Assembly: GCA_050179645.1 (NCBI GenBank)
Contig: JBFXEX010000006.1
Span: 1 to 64,000, forward strand
Direction: 5' to 3'
DNA: 64,000 nucleotides
DNA from: VAZQ01 sp050179645
Lineage (GTDB): Bacteria; Pseudomonadota; Alphaproteobacteria; Rhizobiales; Xanthobacteraceae
This document shows positions 51,814 through 62,175 of this stretch, piece after piece; position 1 is the first letter of the stretch, and each line of letters begins with the position of its first letter. The notes beneath the pieces were generated by a model. That model was not told the DNA's origin, did no database searches, and saw nothing but the letters and a program-made list of their open reading frames with translations. The translations under genes and the position numbers were made by a program.

Positions 51814-54525
51814 TCATCCGCCTGCGGCAAACCGCTTCTCGATCTCCTCCATCAGCGGGTGCGAGTGGCCGGCGTTGCGCAAATCGGCAAAATCTTCCAG
51901 CACCACCGCCTCCCAAGGTTTGTCGCCCAGCACCTTCTGCGCCCAGCGATAGCGCAGAAGGAGCACGCGCGCCTCGTCGACCTGGCCGAGGAACATCAGC
52001 GCGTAGGCGCGGATCGCCTGGAAGGAGACATCCTCCGGCTTGAGCGCGATCGACTGGTCGGCGGCCGCGAGAGCGGTCTCGAACTTCCCGGCCCGGACGA
52101 AGCGGAAAGCCAAGGCTGCAATCCTGTTGATGCTGAGCTGCAGATCGCGCTGCCATTGCGCATTGTTGCGATTGAGCGCAGCAAGCCGCTGGCGAATAAC
52201 AAGGCTGTTGCGGTAGGCGGCGAGCGCCGCGTCGAGCTCGCGCGGCGCGCGCAGCACGTCACCGATGTTCACGTAAGCCGCGGACAGGTCGCGCTGCCAC
52301 TCGGCGTTGCTCGGATTGGCGGCGGCCAGCGGCTCGATGACGGCAAGACTGTCGCGGTAAGACTTGAGCGCATCGTCGAGCGATCCTTGTGTCTCCAGCA
52401 CATCGCCGATCTGCGCATGGGAGATGTAAAGGTCGTGCTGCCACCGCGCATTCGCCGGTTGGGCGGCGGCAAGACGCTGCCGGATGGCGAGACTGTCGCG
52501 GTAGTACTTCAGCGCATCGTCAAGCTTCCCCTGCTCTTGAAGCACGTCGCCCAGACGGTCGTAGGACACCGACAGAGCGCGCTGCCACTCGGCATTGCCG
52601 GGGTTGGCGGCGGCGAGCGGCTCGATGATGACAAGACCGTTGCGATAGGCTTCGAGCGCCTCATCGCGCTTGTCCTGCAGCATCAGCACATCGCCGATGC
52701 GTTCGTAGGCAATCACGAGATCGCGCTGCCAATCTGAATTGCTGCGATCAAGCGTAGCAAGTCGCTGCATGACCGCAAGACTGTCGCGGTAGGACTTCAG
52801 GGCGTCGTCGAGCTTGCCCAGCGCCTTGAGAACGTCGCCGATCTTGACGTAAGAGACCGACAGCCCGCGCTGCCATTGCTTGTTGTCGCGATCGATGGCA
52901 ACGAGACGCTCGGTTGCCGCGAGGCTGTCGCGATAGTTCTTGAGCGCCTCATCGGCCTGCCCCTGGGCCAGCAGCACGTCGCCGACCTTCTCGTGCGCGC
53001 TCGCCAGATCGCGCTGCCACTGCGCATTGGTCGGATCGGCGGCCGCAAGACGCTCGGTGATGGCGAGACTGTCGCGATAGGCCTTGAGCGCCGCGTCGAG
53101 ATTGCCGGACACCAGCGCCTCGCCGATCTTGTGGTAGGCAACTGCCAGGTCGCGCTGCCACTGCACATTGTCGGGCTTGGCCTTGGTCAAGCGCTCCCGG
53201 GTGGCGAGGCTGTCGCGGAAGACCTTGATCGCCTCGCCGATCTTGCCCTGCGCGAGCAGCACGTCGCCGATCTTCTCCTGGGAAATCGAAAGATCGCGCC
53301 GCCACTCGGTATTGCCGGGTTCGAGGACAACGAGGCGCTCGGCCGTGGCGAGCCCACGCCGGTAGAATTCCAGTGCCTCATCGGGCTTGCGTTGTTCGAC
53401 CAGCACGTCGCCGATCAAGTTGCAGGAAATCGACACGTCCCGCTGCCAGTCGGCATTGCCGCCGTTGAGTGAGGCGAAACGCTCCCGGATCGAGAGGCCG
53501 TCGCGGTGGGATTGCAGCGCCGCGTCGAGATTACCCAGCGCCTTGTAGGTCTGACCGAATTCATCGAGCATAACCGCACGGCTGCGCTGCACCCTGGCAT
53601 CGTCGGGCGCCGAGGAGGACAGCTTTTCGAAGGTCCCCTTGGCGGTTTCGAGAACCCGGCGCACCGTGTCCGACGGCATGCCGATGACGTTACGCAGTCC
53701 GTGGGCGATGTCGAACACCAGACCGTCAGCGGTCTGCCTGGCGATGGCGAAATTGCGTTCCGCCCGGTCGCGCTCATCCTTCGCGATCGCCTCATTGGTC
53801 TGGGCGATGCCGCGCTGCCAATAGGCAATACCTGCGAGAGCGAGGGCGACGACCAGCCCTGCGGCCAGGCTGCCGGTGAGCACGTTGCGCCGCCGCGTCG
53901 CCGCCCGACGGCTTTCCCGGACGAAGTCCTGCGTCTCCTCGGTCGGCGCCGGCGCGCCTTCCGGCCGCGCCGCGATCCACTGCTCCGCCTCCTCCAGCAC
54001 TGGCGAGCGCAGAAGGAGCCCGTTCGGCTGCCCGGCGAGCGACCAGCGCCGTGACTGCTCGCCGAACTCGGTGTGACGCCGAATCCAGTCGATGTCGGTG
54101 CCCAGCGCCTCGGTAAGCCGGTCCGCACTGGCGTCAAACCGCGCATCGTCGACGAAATTGATGAAGTTGAGCCTGGCAAGCACGTCCGGTACCGCCTTGT
54201 CTTCGACCGGCCGGCACAGGATCGGCGCAAAGCGCTTGTTCAGCGAGGCGGCGAACTCGACCTCTCTTTGCACGACCTCGGATGCGATCGAGTCGGGACT
54301 GAGCACGAACACCACGGTGTCCGCTTGCGCGATCAGCGCTTCGATGCGCTTCCACCAGTCCTCAAAGGCGTGGATTTCGGTGCGATCGATGAGCGGCGTG
54401 AAACCGCGCGCCTTGAGCCCGGCTTCGAGCCGGTCGGCAAAGGCCATGTCCTTGCGCGAATAGGAGATGAAGACCTTGGCCTTGAACGGCCGACCGTTCT
54501 CCTGTTCAGCAGCATCGCTTGTCAT
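51814..54525 (-). CDS. TIR domain, membrane helix and TPR-repeat protein
   Basis: A 903-residue protein: TIR domain at about 14-150 (KVFISYSRKD; SPDSIASEVVQREVEFA with E88 at the place of the catalytic glutamate of TIR NADases), a membrane helix at about 217-236, then at least ten tandem TPR-like repeats of 46-48 residues ending near residue 800, and a C-terminal TPR tail. Each repeat has WQRDL, IGDVL, LDDALKxYRDSLAxxERL. The usual Trp before the catalytic Glu is replaced by Val. TIR proteins of bacteria are often NAD hydrolases in phage defence; a TIR-TM-TPR layout could equally be a signalling scaffold. No partner defence genes adjoin it. Confidence 0.88.
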   Translation of the reverse strand: MTSDAAEQENGRPFKAKVFISYSRKDMAFADRLEAGLKARGFTPLIDRTEIHAFEDWWKRIEALIAQADTVVFVLSPDSIASEVVQREVEFAASLNKRFAPILCRPVEDKAVPDVLARLNFINFVDDARFDASADRLTEALGTDIDWIRRHTEFGEQSRRWSLAGQPNGLLLRSPVLEEAEQWIAARPEGAPAPTEETQDFVRESRRAATRRRNVLTGSLAAGLVVALALAGIAYWQRGIAQTNEAIAKDERDRAERNFAIARQTADGLVFDIAHGLRNVIGMPSDTVRRVLETAKGTFEKLSSSAPDDARVQRSRAVMLDEFGQTYKALGNLDAALQSHRDGLSIRERFASLNGGNADWQRDVSISCNLIGDVLVEQRKPDEALEFYRRGLATAERLVVLEPGNTEWRRDLSISQEKIGDVLLAQGKIGEAIKVFRDSLATRERLTKAKPDNVQWQRDLAVAYHKIGEALVSGNLDAALKAYRDSLAITERLAAADPTNAQWQRDLASAHEKVGDVLLAQGQADEALKNYRDSLAATERLVAIDRDNKQWQRGLSVSYVKIGDVLKALGKLDDALKSYRDSLAVMQRLATLDRSNSDWQRDLVIAYERIGDVLMLQDKRDEALEAYRNGLVIIEPLAAANPGNAEWQRALSVSYDRLGDVLQEQGKLDDALKYYRDSLAIRQRLAAAQPANARWQHDLYISHAQIGDVLETQGSLDDALKSYRDSLAVIEPLAAANPSNAEWQRDLSAAYVNIGDVLRAPRELDAALAAYRNSLVIRQRLAALNRNNAQWQRDLQLSINRIAALAFRFVRAGKFETALAAADQSIALKPEDVSFQAIRAYALMFLGQVDEARVLLLRYRWAQKVLGDKPWEAVVLEDFADLRNAGHSHPLMEEIEKRFAAGG
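52120..53450 (-). repeat. Tandem 144-bp TPR-coding repeats
   Basis: About ten imperfect copies of a 138-144-bp unit encode the repeats with WQRDL and IGDVL motifs in the TIR-TPR protein. Copies are similar enough at the DNA level to allow recombination and change of repeat number. Confidence 0.8.
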
Positions 54526-54701
54526 GGCCGGCGGCCGCTACAGATTGATCTCGGAAAGCGAAGCCGCTCCGTGGCACGGCGACTTCGCACCAAGCTTCCG
54601 CCCAGTCGCACATCTTAGCGGAATAGCGTGCGGATTTTCGGCGGCAAAGCACCCTGGGTTGCCAAGGCGCCCGGGGACTGCCGGGCGCCGTGCTGGCGGC
54701 G

Positions 54702-55775
54702 CTACCTGGTCCTCAGTCGATCGATATAGCTCACGAGGTAGTCCTTGATCTCCGGGCGGACGCCACCCAGGCCTGTCAGAATTGACTGTGCGTCGGTGCC
54801 GGACACAAAGATCGGCTCGGTCTTGATGACGCGCGAGTAGTCGGCGAGGAACTGCGGATTCTTCCACATCTCGGCAAAGGCCTTGCGCAGGATGCCAAGC
54901 GCCTCCGGGTTCGCCTTCGGCGGCATCAGCGCGATACGGAACATCGCCAGCTGCGGGTCTGCGAACGCACGCAAGGCTTCGTAAGCCATCTGCCCCTTGA
55001 GCGGTTTGCCGGGGCGGACCTGAGCGTAGAACTCCTCAAACGTCTGCAGGTTCGGCAGCGCCGGGCTGCGCGGAAGGCTCCCGTCCTTGGCGCGCGGGGA
55101 GAGCTGCCATACCGGCAAAACGACGTTGCCCATGGTCGGCTCGACGGACGCCGCCCAGCCGGAGAGCGAGGAATTGGCCATCTGCCCGATGTTCTGCAGG
55201 ATCGCGGTTTCGACGTCCTTCAGGCCGCGATAGGCGGGCACGTGCTGGTATTGGATGCCCAGGAGCTCGAGCGCCAGCGCCATGTTCATTGAGTTCGAAT
55301 TCTGAACGTTGAGCGACAGGACCTTGAAGTCCTTGGCTTTCATCAGGTCGGCCGGGACCTTGATGCCGGGCGGCGTGTCCTTACGCATGTAGACCACCAG
55401 CGGGCATTCGACGGCGGAGATCGGCACAAAGTCGGAATAGCGGGTGCGCATCGCCGGGTTGCCGAGAATCTGGTCGTTGATCGCCGGCGTGAAGAAACCG
55501 ATGGTGTCGCCGTTCGGCGTTGCCTCGCCGAGCTGGTTGCTGCCGATCAATCCGCCGGCGCCGCCGACGTTGCGGACGATCACCGTCGGGGTGCCGGGAA
55601 TGTGCGCCGGCAGGTGCTGCGCGACGATACGGCCCTCGATGTCGGTCGGCCCGCCTGCCGGATAGTTGACGATGATGTTGATCGTCTTGCCCGCGTAGAA
55701 CTGCGCGAGCGCGCTTTCGGGAGCCCCCACGGCGAGCGCGATGAACCCTGCTGCGAAAAGACTCATGCGTGTCAT
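54702..55775 (-). CDS. TctC-like tripartite tricarboxylate transporter receptor
   Basis: A 357-residue periplasmic receptor with a signal peptide (LFAAGFIALAVGAPESALAQ) and the TctC pattern YAGKTINIIVNYPAGGPTDIE, RNVGGAGGLIGSN. It is longer and more divergent than the two other receptors in the window (12149-13123 and 28641-29621). AGGAG is five bases before the ATG at 55775. No membrane partners are nearby. It is divergent from the tspO gene. Confidence 0.85.
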   Translation of the reverse strand: MTRMSLFAAGFIALAVGAPESALAQFYAGKTINIIVNYPAGGPTDIEGRIVAQHLPAHIPGTPTVIVRNVGGAGGLIGSNQLGEATPNGDTIGFFTPAINDQILGNPAMRTRYSDFVPISAVECPLVVYMRKDTPPGIKVPADLMKAKDFKVLSLNVQNSNSMNMALALELLGIQYQHVPAYRGLKDVETAILQNIGQMANSSLSGWAASVEPTMGNVVLPVWQLSPRAKDGSLPRSPALPNLQTFEEFYAQVRPGKPLKGQMAYEALRAFADPQLAMFRIALMPPKANPEALGILRKAFAEMWKNPQFLADYSRVIKTEPIFVSGTDAQSILTGLGGVRPEIKDYLVSYIDRLRTR

Positions 55776-55987
55776 GATTGCTCCTGCATCGCTTTCATTT
55801 TGAATTTTGATTCCATCGGCGCCCACGCCGCCATTCCAACATGCGCCGCCCTGCCCTGACCGCAACTTTTTTGTCGCACCCGCCGACTATCGACGATTAC
55901 GACCCGGCTCGGGTCAGGAGCGTCTTGGTTGTGATCCAAACTACACCCAGTACCGTAGCATTCGATGTCCGGCGCCGGGAGCCCATC

Positions 55988-56488
55988 ATGTCGGAAATCG
56001 ACCGTTCCACAGCTTCGCTTTGGGATCGTCCAGACGGCCTCGGCCTTGTGGCCACCGCCGCCGTGTTTGCCGGCGCTGCGGTCGTTCTGAACGGAATCCT
56101 CTTTGCCTCCGGCCTCGCAGGAGACGACGACGCGGTGGCGCGGCTGTGGTGGGCGCCGCCGGGGTGGGCTATCGGCACGATCTGGGCGCTGTTGTTTGTA
56201 CTGTATGCGGTCGCGCACTGGCTGCTACGGCAGCGGGGCGACAGCGGACGGCGCGCCGCCCGCTGGGTCCTCGCCATCGTCCTATGGGACCTGGCCTACC
56301 CGTTTCTGACCTTGGGCTTCGACCTTGTGCTGGGCGCCTGGCTCAATGTCGTCACGCTCGTGCTGACGATCCTGCTGCTGTGGCGGGTATGGCGCGACTC
56401 CCGCCGCGCCTTCGGCTGGCTGCTGCCATCGCTGGCCTGGGTCAGCTTTGCAACGGTGCTGACGTTCGCCGCGTTGCAGCAGTCGTAG
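55988..56488 (+). CDS. tspO: TspO/MBR family protein
   Basis: A 166-residue five-helix membrane protein. The family core PPGWAIGTIWALLFVLYAVAHWLL and the closing LAWVSFATVLTFAALQ with its conserved Trp, Ser and Phe identify it. TspO binds porphyrins and is linked to oxygen and light responses. GGGAG seven bases before the ATG at 55988 supports this start; the upstream frame does not fit the family. Confidence 0.85.
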   Translation: MSEIDRSTASLWDRPDGLGLVATAAVFAGAAVVLNGILFASGLAGDDDAVARLWWAPPGWAIGTIWALLFVLYAVAHWLLRQRGDSGRRAARWVLAIVLWDLAYPFLTLGFDLVLGAWLNVVTLVLTILLLWRVWRDSRRAFGWLLPSLAWVSFATVLTFAALQQS

Positions 56489-56523
56489 TCTGTTGAATGC
56501 GGCCAAACTGCCGTGCGGTGCGT

Positions 56524-58146
<1,623 letters not shown>

Positions 58147-58199
58147 GCGCGTATGGGCACCTGGGAACGTGGGGACAAGGTAGATATTTCATCAGGCCG

Positions 58200-58805
58200 C
58201 TAGAACAGCGTCCTTTGCCGAATCGCGGCCGAGAGCGTGCCCTCGTCCAGATAGTCGAGTTCGCCACCGACCGGCACGCCGTGTGCGAGCCGCGTCACCT
58301 TGACGTTCGCGTCGTGCAACAGGTCGGTGATGTAGTGCGCGGTTGTCTGGCCGTCGACCGTGGCGTTGAGCGCCAGGATGATCTCCTTTACCGCCGGATC
58401 GTGCGCGCGCGAAATGAGCGCGTCGATCGCGAGTTCCTGCGGGCCAATGCCGTCGAGCGGCGACAGCGTGCCACCGAGCACGTGGTAGCGGGCGTTGACG
58501 GCGTGCGCGCGTTCGAGCGCCCAAAGATCGGCGACGTCGGCGACTACGACAATGATGGACGGGTCGCGCCGCGGATCGGTACAGACAGTGCAGGGATTCT
58601 GACTGTCGATGTTGCCGCATTGGCGGCACACCTCGATCTTTTCGATCGCAGTCTGCAACGCAGTGGCGAGCGGCGCCATGATCTGCTCGCGCTTCTTGAT
58701 CAGAAAGAGCGCTGCACGGCGCGCGGAGCGCGGTCCAAGCCCGGGCAGACGGGACAAGAGCTGAATCAAGCGCTCGATCTCGGGGCCGGCGGTGGCGGTG
58801 GGCAT
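58200..58805 (-). CDS. recR: Recombination protein RecR
   Basis: A 201-residue RecR of the RecFOR gap-repair pathway. N-terminal HhH LSRLPGLGPRSARRAAL, zinc motif CRQCGNIDSQNPCTVC and a Toprim domain (IIVVVADVADLWALE, HVLGGTLSPLDGIGPQEL) are in the standard order. It follows ybaB and dnaX on the same strand, the conserved dnaX-ybaB-recR arrangement. Confidence 0.97.
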   Translation of the reverse strand: MPTATAGPEIERLIQLLSRLPGLGPRSARRAALFLIKKREQIMAPLATALQTAIEKIEVCRQCGNIDSQNPCTVCTDPRRDPSIIVVVADVADLWALERAHAVNARYHVLGGTLSPLDGIGPQELAIDALISRAHDPAVKEIILALNATVDGQTTAHYITDLLHDANVKVTRLAHGVPVGGELDYLDEGTLSAAIRQRTLF

Positions 58806-58874
58806 GAGCGCAATGATGTTGGAGGGCCGCGCGCCTTCGCGGATGCGAAACGGCAGGCCGGGTCTGGCAGCGGA

Positions 58875-59195
58875 CTAGAACAGCTTGAGGCCGGGCGGCA
58901 GCGGCAGGCCGCCGGTGACGCTCTTCATCTTCTCTTGCAGCACGGTCTCGGCCTTGCGCCGCGCGTCGGCATGCGCCGCAACGATCAGGTCCTCGATCAC
59001 TTCCTTGTCCTGCGGCTTGAGGAGGCTGGCGTCGATCTTCACGCCCCTCAGCTCGCCTTTGCCGGAAAGATTGACCGTCACCATGCCGCCGCCGGACGTG
59101 CCGGCAACGTCGATCTGGTCGAGCTCGGCCTGCATCGCCTCCATCTTGGATTTGAGTTCGGCGGCCTGCTTCATCAGGCCCAGAAAGTCCGCCAT
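58875..59195 (-). CDS. ybaB: YbaB/EbfC family nucleoid-associated protein
   Basis: A 106-residue DNA-binding protein. MADFLGLMKQAAELKSKMEAMQ and the GGGMVTVNLSGKGELRGVKIDASLL segment are characteristic. The start ATG at 59195 is preceded by GGAGAG; seven residues upstream are not part of the family. It lies between dnaX and recR. Confidence 0.95.
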   Translation of the reverse strand: MADFLGLMKQAAELKSKMEAMQAELDQIDVAGTSGGGMVTVNLSGKGELRGVKIDASLLKPQDKEVIEDLIVAAHADARRKAETVLQEKMKSVTGGLPLPPGLKLF

Positions 59196-59278
59196 CGTTC
59201 TCTCCGCTGTCACTGGAGCAAGATCGCATCAGGTCGAATCGCGATTCGCTCCGCGTGTTTATCCGGTCGCATAATCCT

Positions 59279-59305
59279 ATCCGAAAAGTCTGCAACTTTT
59301 CGGAT
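59279..59305. repeat. Perfect 11-bp inverted repeat between dnaX and ybaB
   Basis: ATCCGAAAAGT and ACTTTTCGGAT form an 11-base-pair stem with loop CTGCA. The surrounding bases resemble a dispersed intergenic repeat found in Bradyrhizobium relatives. It may be a terminator-like or mRNA-processing element after dnaX, although ybaB follows on the same strand. Confidence 0.75.
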
Positions 59306-59319
59306 CACGCTCCGTGCTC

Positions 59320-61200
59320 TCAGTAGTCCTCGTCGGCGTCGTCCGGCCGCATGTCGGCCGGAATTTCTGCGATGTCGTCGTCGCCGCTCCCGATCTCTGC
59401 TGGTGCATCGTCGTCCACTGGGACTGCCGCTCGCACCACCTCGGCCGGACGCACTTCGACGATCTCGGCGCCCGGAAACCGCGCCAGCACTGCCGCAACC
59501 AATGGGTCGGCCTTTGCGCCGGTCTTCAGTTCGGCGCGTCGCGCGTCCTGGCGCGATTTCAGTGTCGGGTCGCCGCTTTCGGCCGAGACAATCACCATCC
59601 AGCGCCGGTTGGTCCATTGTGAAAACTTGCGCGACAGATCGTGCACCAGCGTCTTCGGCGCGCTCGGCTCCAGCGCGATCTCGAGCCGTCCGTCCTCGAA
59701 ACGCACCAGCCGCACGTCGCGTTCCAGCGCCGCCTTGACCCCGATGTCGCGGTTCTGGGCGGCGAGCGCCACCAGCTCGTCGAAACTGCGGACGGCGACC
59801 GGCGGCGTGCTGGCTGGATCGGACGCGGGTTGCATGACGGGCGCCAGGGCAGCCCGCGTTGCGCCGCGTGGCGACAAGGCCGCGGTGGGCGTCGATGCCG
59901 CCATCGTCGAAGACTCGCGCATGGCCGACGGCATCGGCAGGCCGCTCGTGCCCGAAGCCTCTGGCACCGGCCGGCTGCCGGCAGGCGCCGATCCATTGCC
60001 GCTCGACAGCGAACGGACCACCTCGTCCGGCGTCGGCAGGTCGGCCGCATAGGCGATCCGCACCAGCACCATTTCGGCTGCCGCCACCGGCCGGCTAGCC
60101 TCCTTCACCTCGGCGATACCCTTGAGCAGCATCTGCCAGGTCCGCGCCAGCACCCGCATGGAGAGCTTCTCAGCGAATGCGCGACCGCGGGTGCGCTCGA
60201 CTTCGATCAGCGCCGGATCGTCCGCGACCGCCGGCACGATCTTTACCCGCGTGACGAAGTGCGTGAACTCGGCGAGATCGCCCAGCACCACGGCGGGATC
60301 GGCGCCGGTGTCGTACTGTGCGCGCAACTCGGTCAGCGCGGCCGCGACGTCGCCGCTCATCAACGATTCGAACAGATCGATCACCCGCGCGCGGTCGGCA
60401 AGTCCGAGCATCTGACGAACGTGCTCGGCGCGCACCGTCCCAGCGGCGTGGGCAATCGCCTGATCGAGCAACGACAGCGAATCGCGCACCGAACCCTCTG
60501 CGGCGCGGGCAATCAGCGCCAGCGCCTCCGGGTCGGTTTCAATCCCTTCGCGGCCGGCGACGCTCGCAAGATGGCTCACGAGCGTGCCCGCCTCCACGCG
60601 GCGCAGGTCGAAGCGCTGGCAGCGCGACAGCACGGTCACCGGCACCTTCCGGATTTCGGTGGTCGCAAAAACGAACTTGGCGTGCGGCGGCGGCTCCTCC
60701 AATGTCTTGAGCAGCGCGTTGAACGCCTGCGGCGTCAGCATGTGCACTTCGTCCAGAATATAGACCTTGTAGCGCGCGCTGACCGGCGCGTACCGGATCG
60801 CGTCGTTGATCTGGCGAACGTCGTCGACACCGTTGTGGGAGGCCGCGTCCATCTCGATGACATCGAGATGCCGGCTCTCCATGATCGCCTGGCAGTGGAC
60901 GCCGAGCGCCGGCATCTTGACGGTCGGGCCGGTCACCGAGCCATCCGGCAGCTCGTAATTGAGTGCACGGGCGAGAATCCGCGCCGTCGTCGTCTTGCCG
61001 ACGCCGCGAACGCCGGTGAGGATCCAGGCCTGCGGAATGCGCGAGGTCTCGAACGCGTTCGACAGCGTGCGCACCATGGCGTCCTGGCCGATCAGATGGT
61101 CGAAGGTTTGCGGCCGGTACTTGCGGGCGAGCACGCGGTAGCCGCCGGCAGGCTCCGCCAGTTCAGGACCGGACGAACTCGTGATCTCAGGATCGCTCAT
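59320..61200 (-). CDS. dnaX: DNA polymerase III gamma/tau subunit
   Basis: A 626-residue clamp-loader subunit. Walker A GVRGVGKTTTAR, DEVHM (DExx box), sensor SRCQRFDLRR and the tau C-terminal extension are present. The zinc module is degenerate: the usual cysteines appear as NYE and ALGVHCQAI, leaving one Cys, as in some other Rhizobiales DnaX proteins. Its start at 61200 is about 200 bases downstream of the SRP RNA gene. Confidence 0.96.
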   Translation of the reverse strand: MSDPEITSSSGPELAEPAGGYRVLARKYRPQTFDHLIGQDAMVRTLSNAFETSRIPQAWILTGVRGVGKTTTARILARALNYELPDGSVTGPTVKMPALGVHCQAIMESRHLDVIEMDAASHNGVDDVRQINDAIRYAPVSARYKVYILDEVHMLTPQAFNALLKTLEEPPPHAKFVFATTEIRKVPVTVLSRCQRFDLRRVEAGTLVSHLASVAGREGIETDPEALALIARAAEGSVRDSLSLLDQAIAHAAGTVRAEHVRQMLGLADRARVIDLFESLMSGDVAAALTELRAQYDTGADPAVVLGDLAEFTHFVTRVKIVPAVADDPALIEVERTRGRAFAEKLSMRVLARTWQMLLKGIAEVKEASRPVAAAEMVLVRIAYAADLPTPDEVVRSLSSGNGSAPAGSRPVPEASGTSGLPMPSAMRESSTMAASTPTAALSPRGATRAALAPVMQPASDPASTPPVAVRSFDELVALAAQNRDIGVKAALERDVRLVRFEDGRLEIALEPSAPKTLVHDLSRKFSQWTNRRWMVIVSAESGDPTLKSRQDARRAELKTGAKADPLVAAVLARFPGAEIVEVRPAEVVRAAVPVDDDAPAEIGSGDDDIAEIPADMRPDDADEDY

Positions 61201-61403
61201 GCGCTCACCGGGCTTGGCTCAGGAAGCCTATGGCAGTCAGTTCCTCGGCCCGGGTCAACCGCCGCGCGGGTCCTGTCCAGAATTCATATTCGGCACGAAT
61301 TGGGGCTGGATCGTCATGGCGGTTTCGGGCCTGCCCCGTCAATTCGGCTCGGCCAACTCGAACGCGCCGCCGGCAGATGGCCGGATATGACGGCAGGCTG
61401 ATC

Positions 61404-61514
61404 GGCCCGAAGTGGGAGGCTGACGAGCGACCCGAACCGGAGCTCGTTAGGGCTGCTTCCTTCCGGACCTGACCCGGTTGGCGAGTGGCTCGTCCACCGC
61501 CAACCTCCCGGGCC
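61404..61514 (-). ncRNA. ffs: Signal recognition particle RNA (4.5S type)
   Basis: On the minus strand the sequence contains the universal SRP domain IV core GGTCAGGTCCGGAAGGAAGCAGCC (61450-61474 region) with its GGAA tetraloop. The 5' arm GGGAGG...GACGAGC pairs with the 3' arm GCTCGTC...CCTCCC, closing a hairpin of about 100 nucleotides. It lies upstream of dnaX on the same strand, as in many Alphaproteobacteria. The ends are estimated. Confidence 0.9.
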
Positions 61515-61692
61515 CTATATCGGGCCTCGGCGCGGTGAAAGCAAGCCGTGTTCCCGGCCTGTGAGCAAGCGAAAACACCCGTCGCCGTTGTGGGAACTGC
61601 ATCGCGAATCTTCTCATCCGGGACGCGGCCCGGCATGGTTGTCGATGCCTGACCGGCTCCCGGCGGAAGCGAAGCGGAGGACCAACCACATC

Positions 61693-62115
61693 ATGACCAC
61701 ACCTTCGGCCTGGTCGCTCGATCCTCATCTCGAACGCGACACCATTCCGGTCGGCGACCTGCCGCTCGCGAGCATCCTGGTGATGAACGACGCGACCTAC
61801 CCCTGGCTCATCCTGGTGCCGCGCGTCCCGGGCGCGGTCGAGCTGATCGATCTCGACGACGAGCAGCAGGCTCAGCTGATGGACGAGATCGCCATGCTGT
61901 CGCGCGTGCTCAAGGACGTCACCGGCTGCCACAAACTCAATGTCGCGGCGATCGGCAACGTGGTGGCGCAGCTTCACGTGCATGTCGTTGCACGCCGCCG
62001 CGACGATCCCGCCTGGCCGCGCCCGGTGTGGGGCCATGCGACCGCCCGCCCCTACGCCAAGCCGGAGCTTGAGCGGTTCGTTGACCGCATCCGGCGGGAG
62101 GTTGCATTCGGTTGA
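61693..62115 (+). CDS. HIT family nucleotide-binding protein
   Basis: A 140-residue HIT protein with the histidine triad QLHVHVVAR near residue 95 and a preceding NVAAIGNVV. It probably cleaves nucleotide phosphoramidates or diadenosine polyphosphates. The ATG at 61693 gives the family-like start; upstream codons do not fit. The next gene is nudC, also a nucleotide hydrolase, 60 bases downstream. Confidence 0.9.
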   Translation: MTTPSAWSLDPHLERDTIPVGDLPLASILVMNDATYPWLILVPRVPGAVELIDLDDEQQAQLMDEIAMLSRVLKDVTGCHKLNVAAIGNVVAQLHVHVVARRRDDPAWPRPVWGHATARPYAKPELERFVDRIRREVAFG

Positions 62116-62175
62116 GCGCGTCTGTTGCGTGCGGCACCCGGCTGTGCCAGCGTCGCGCACCCTCCTGGAGGATTC

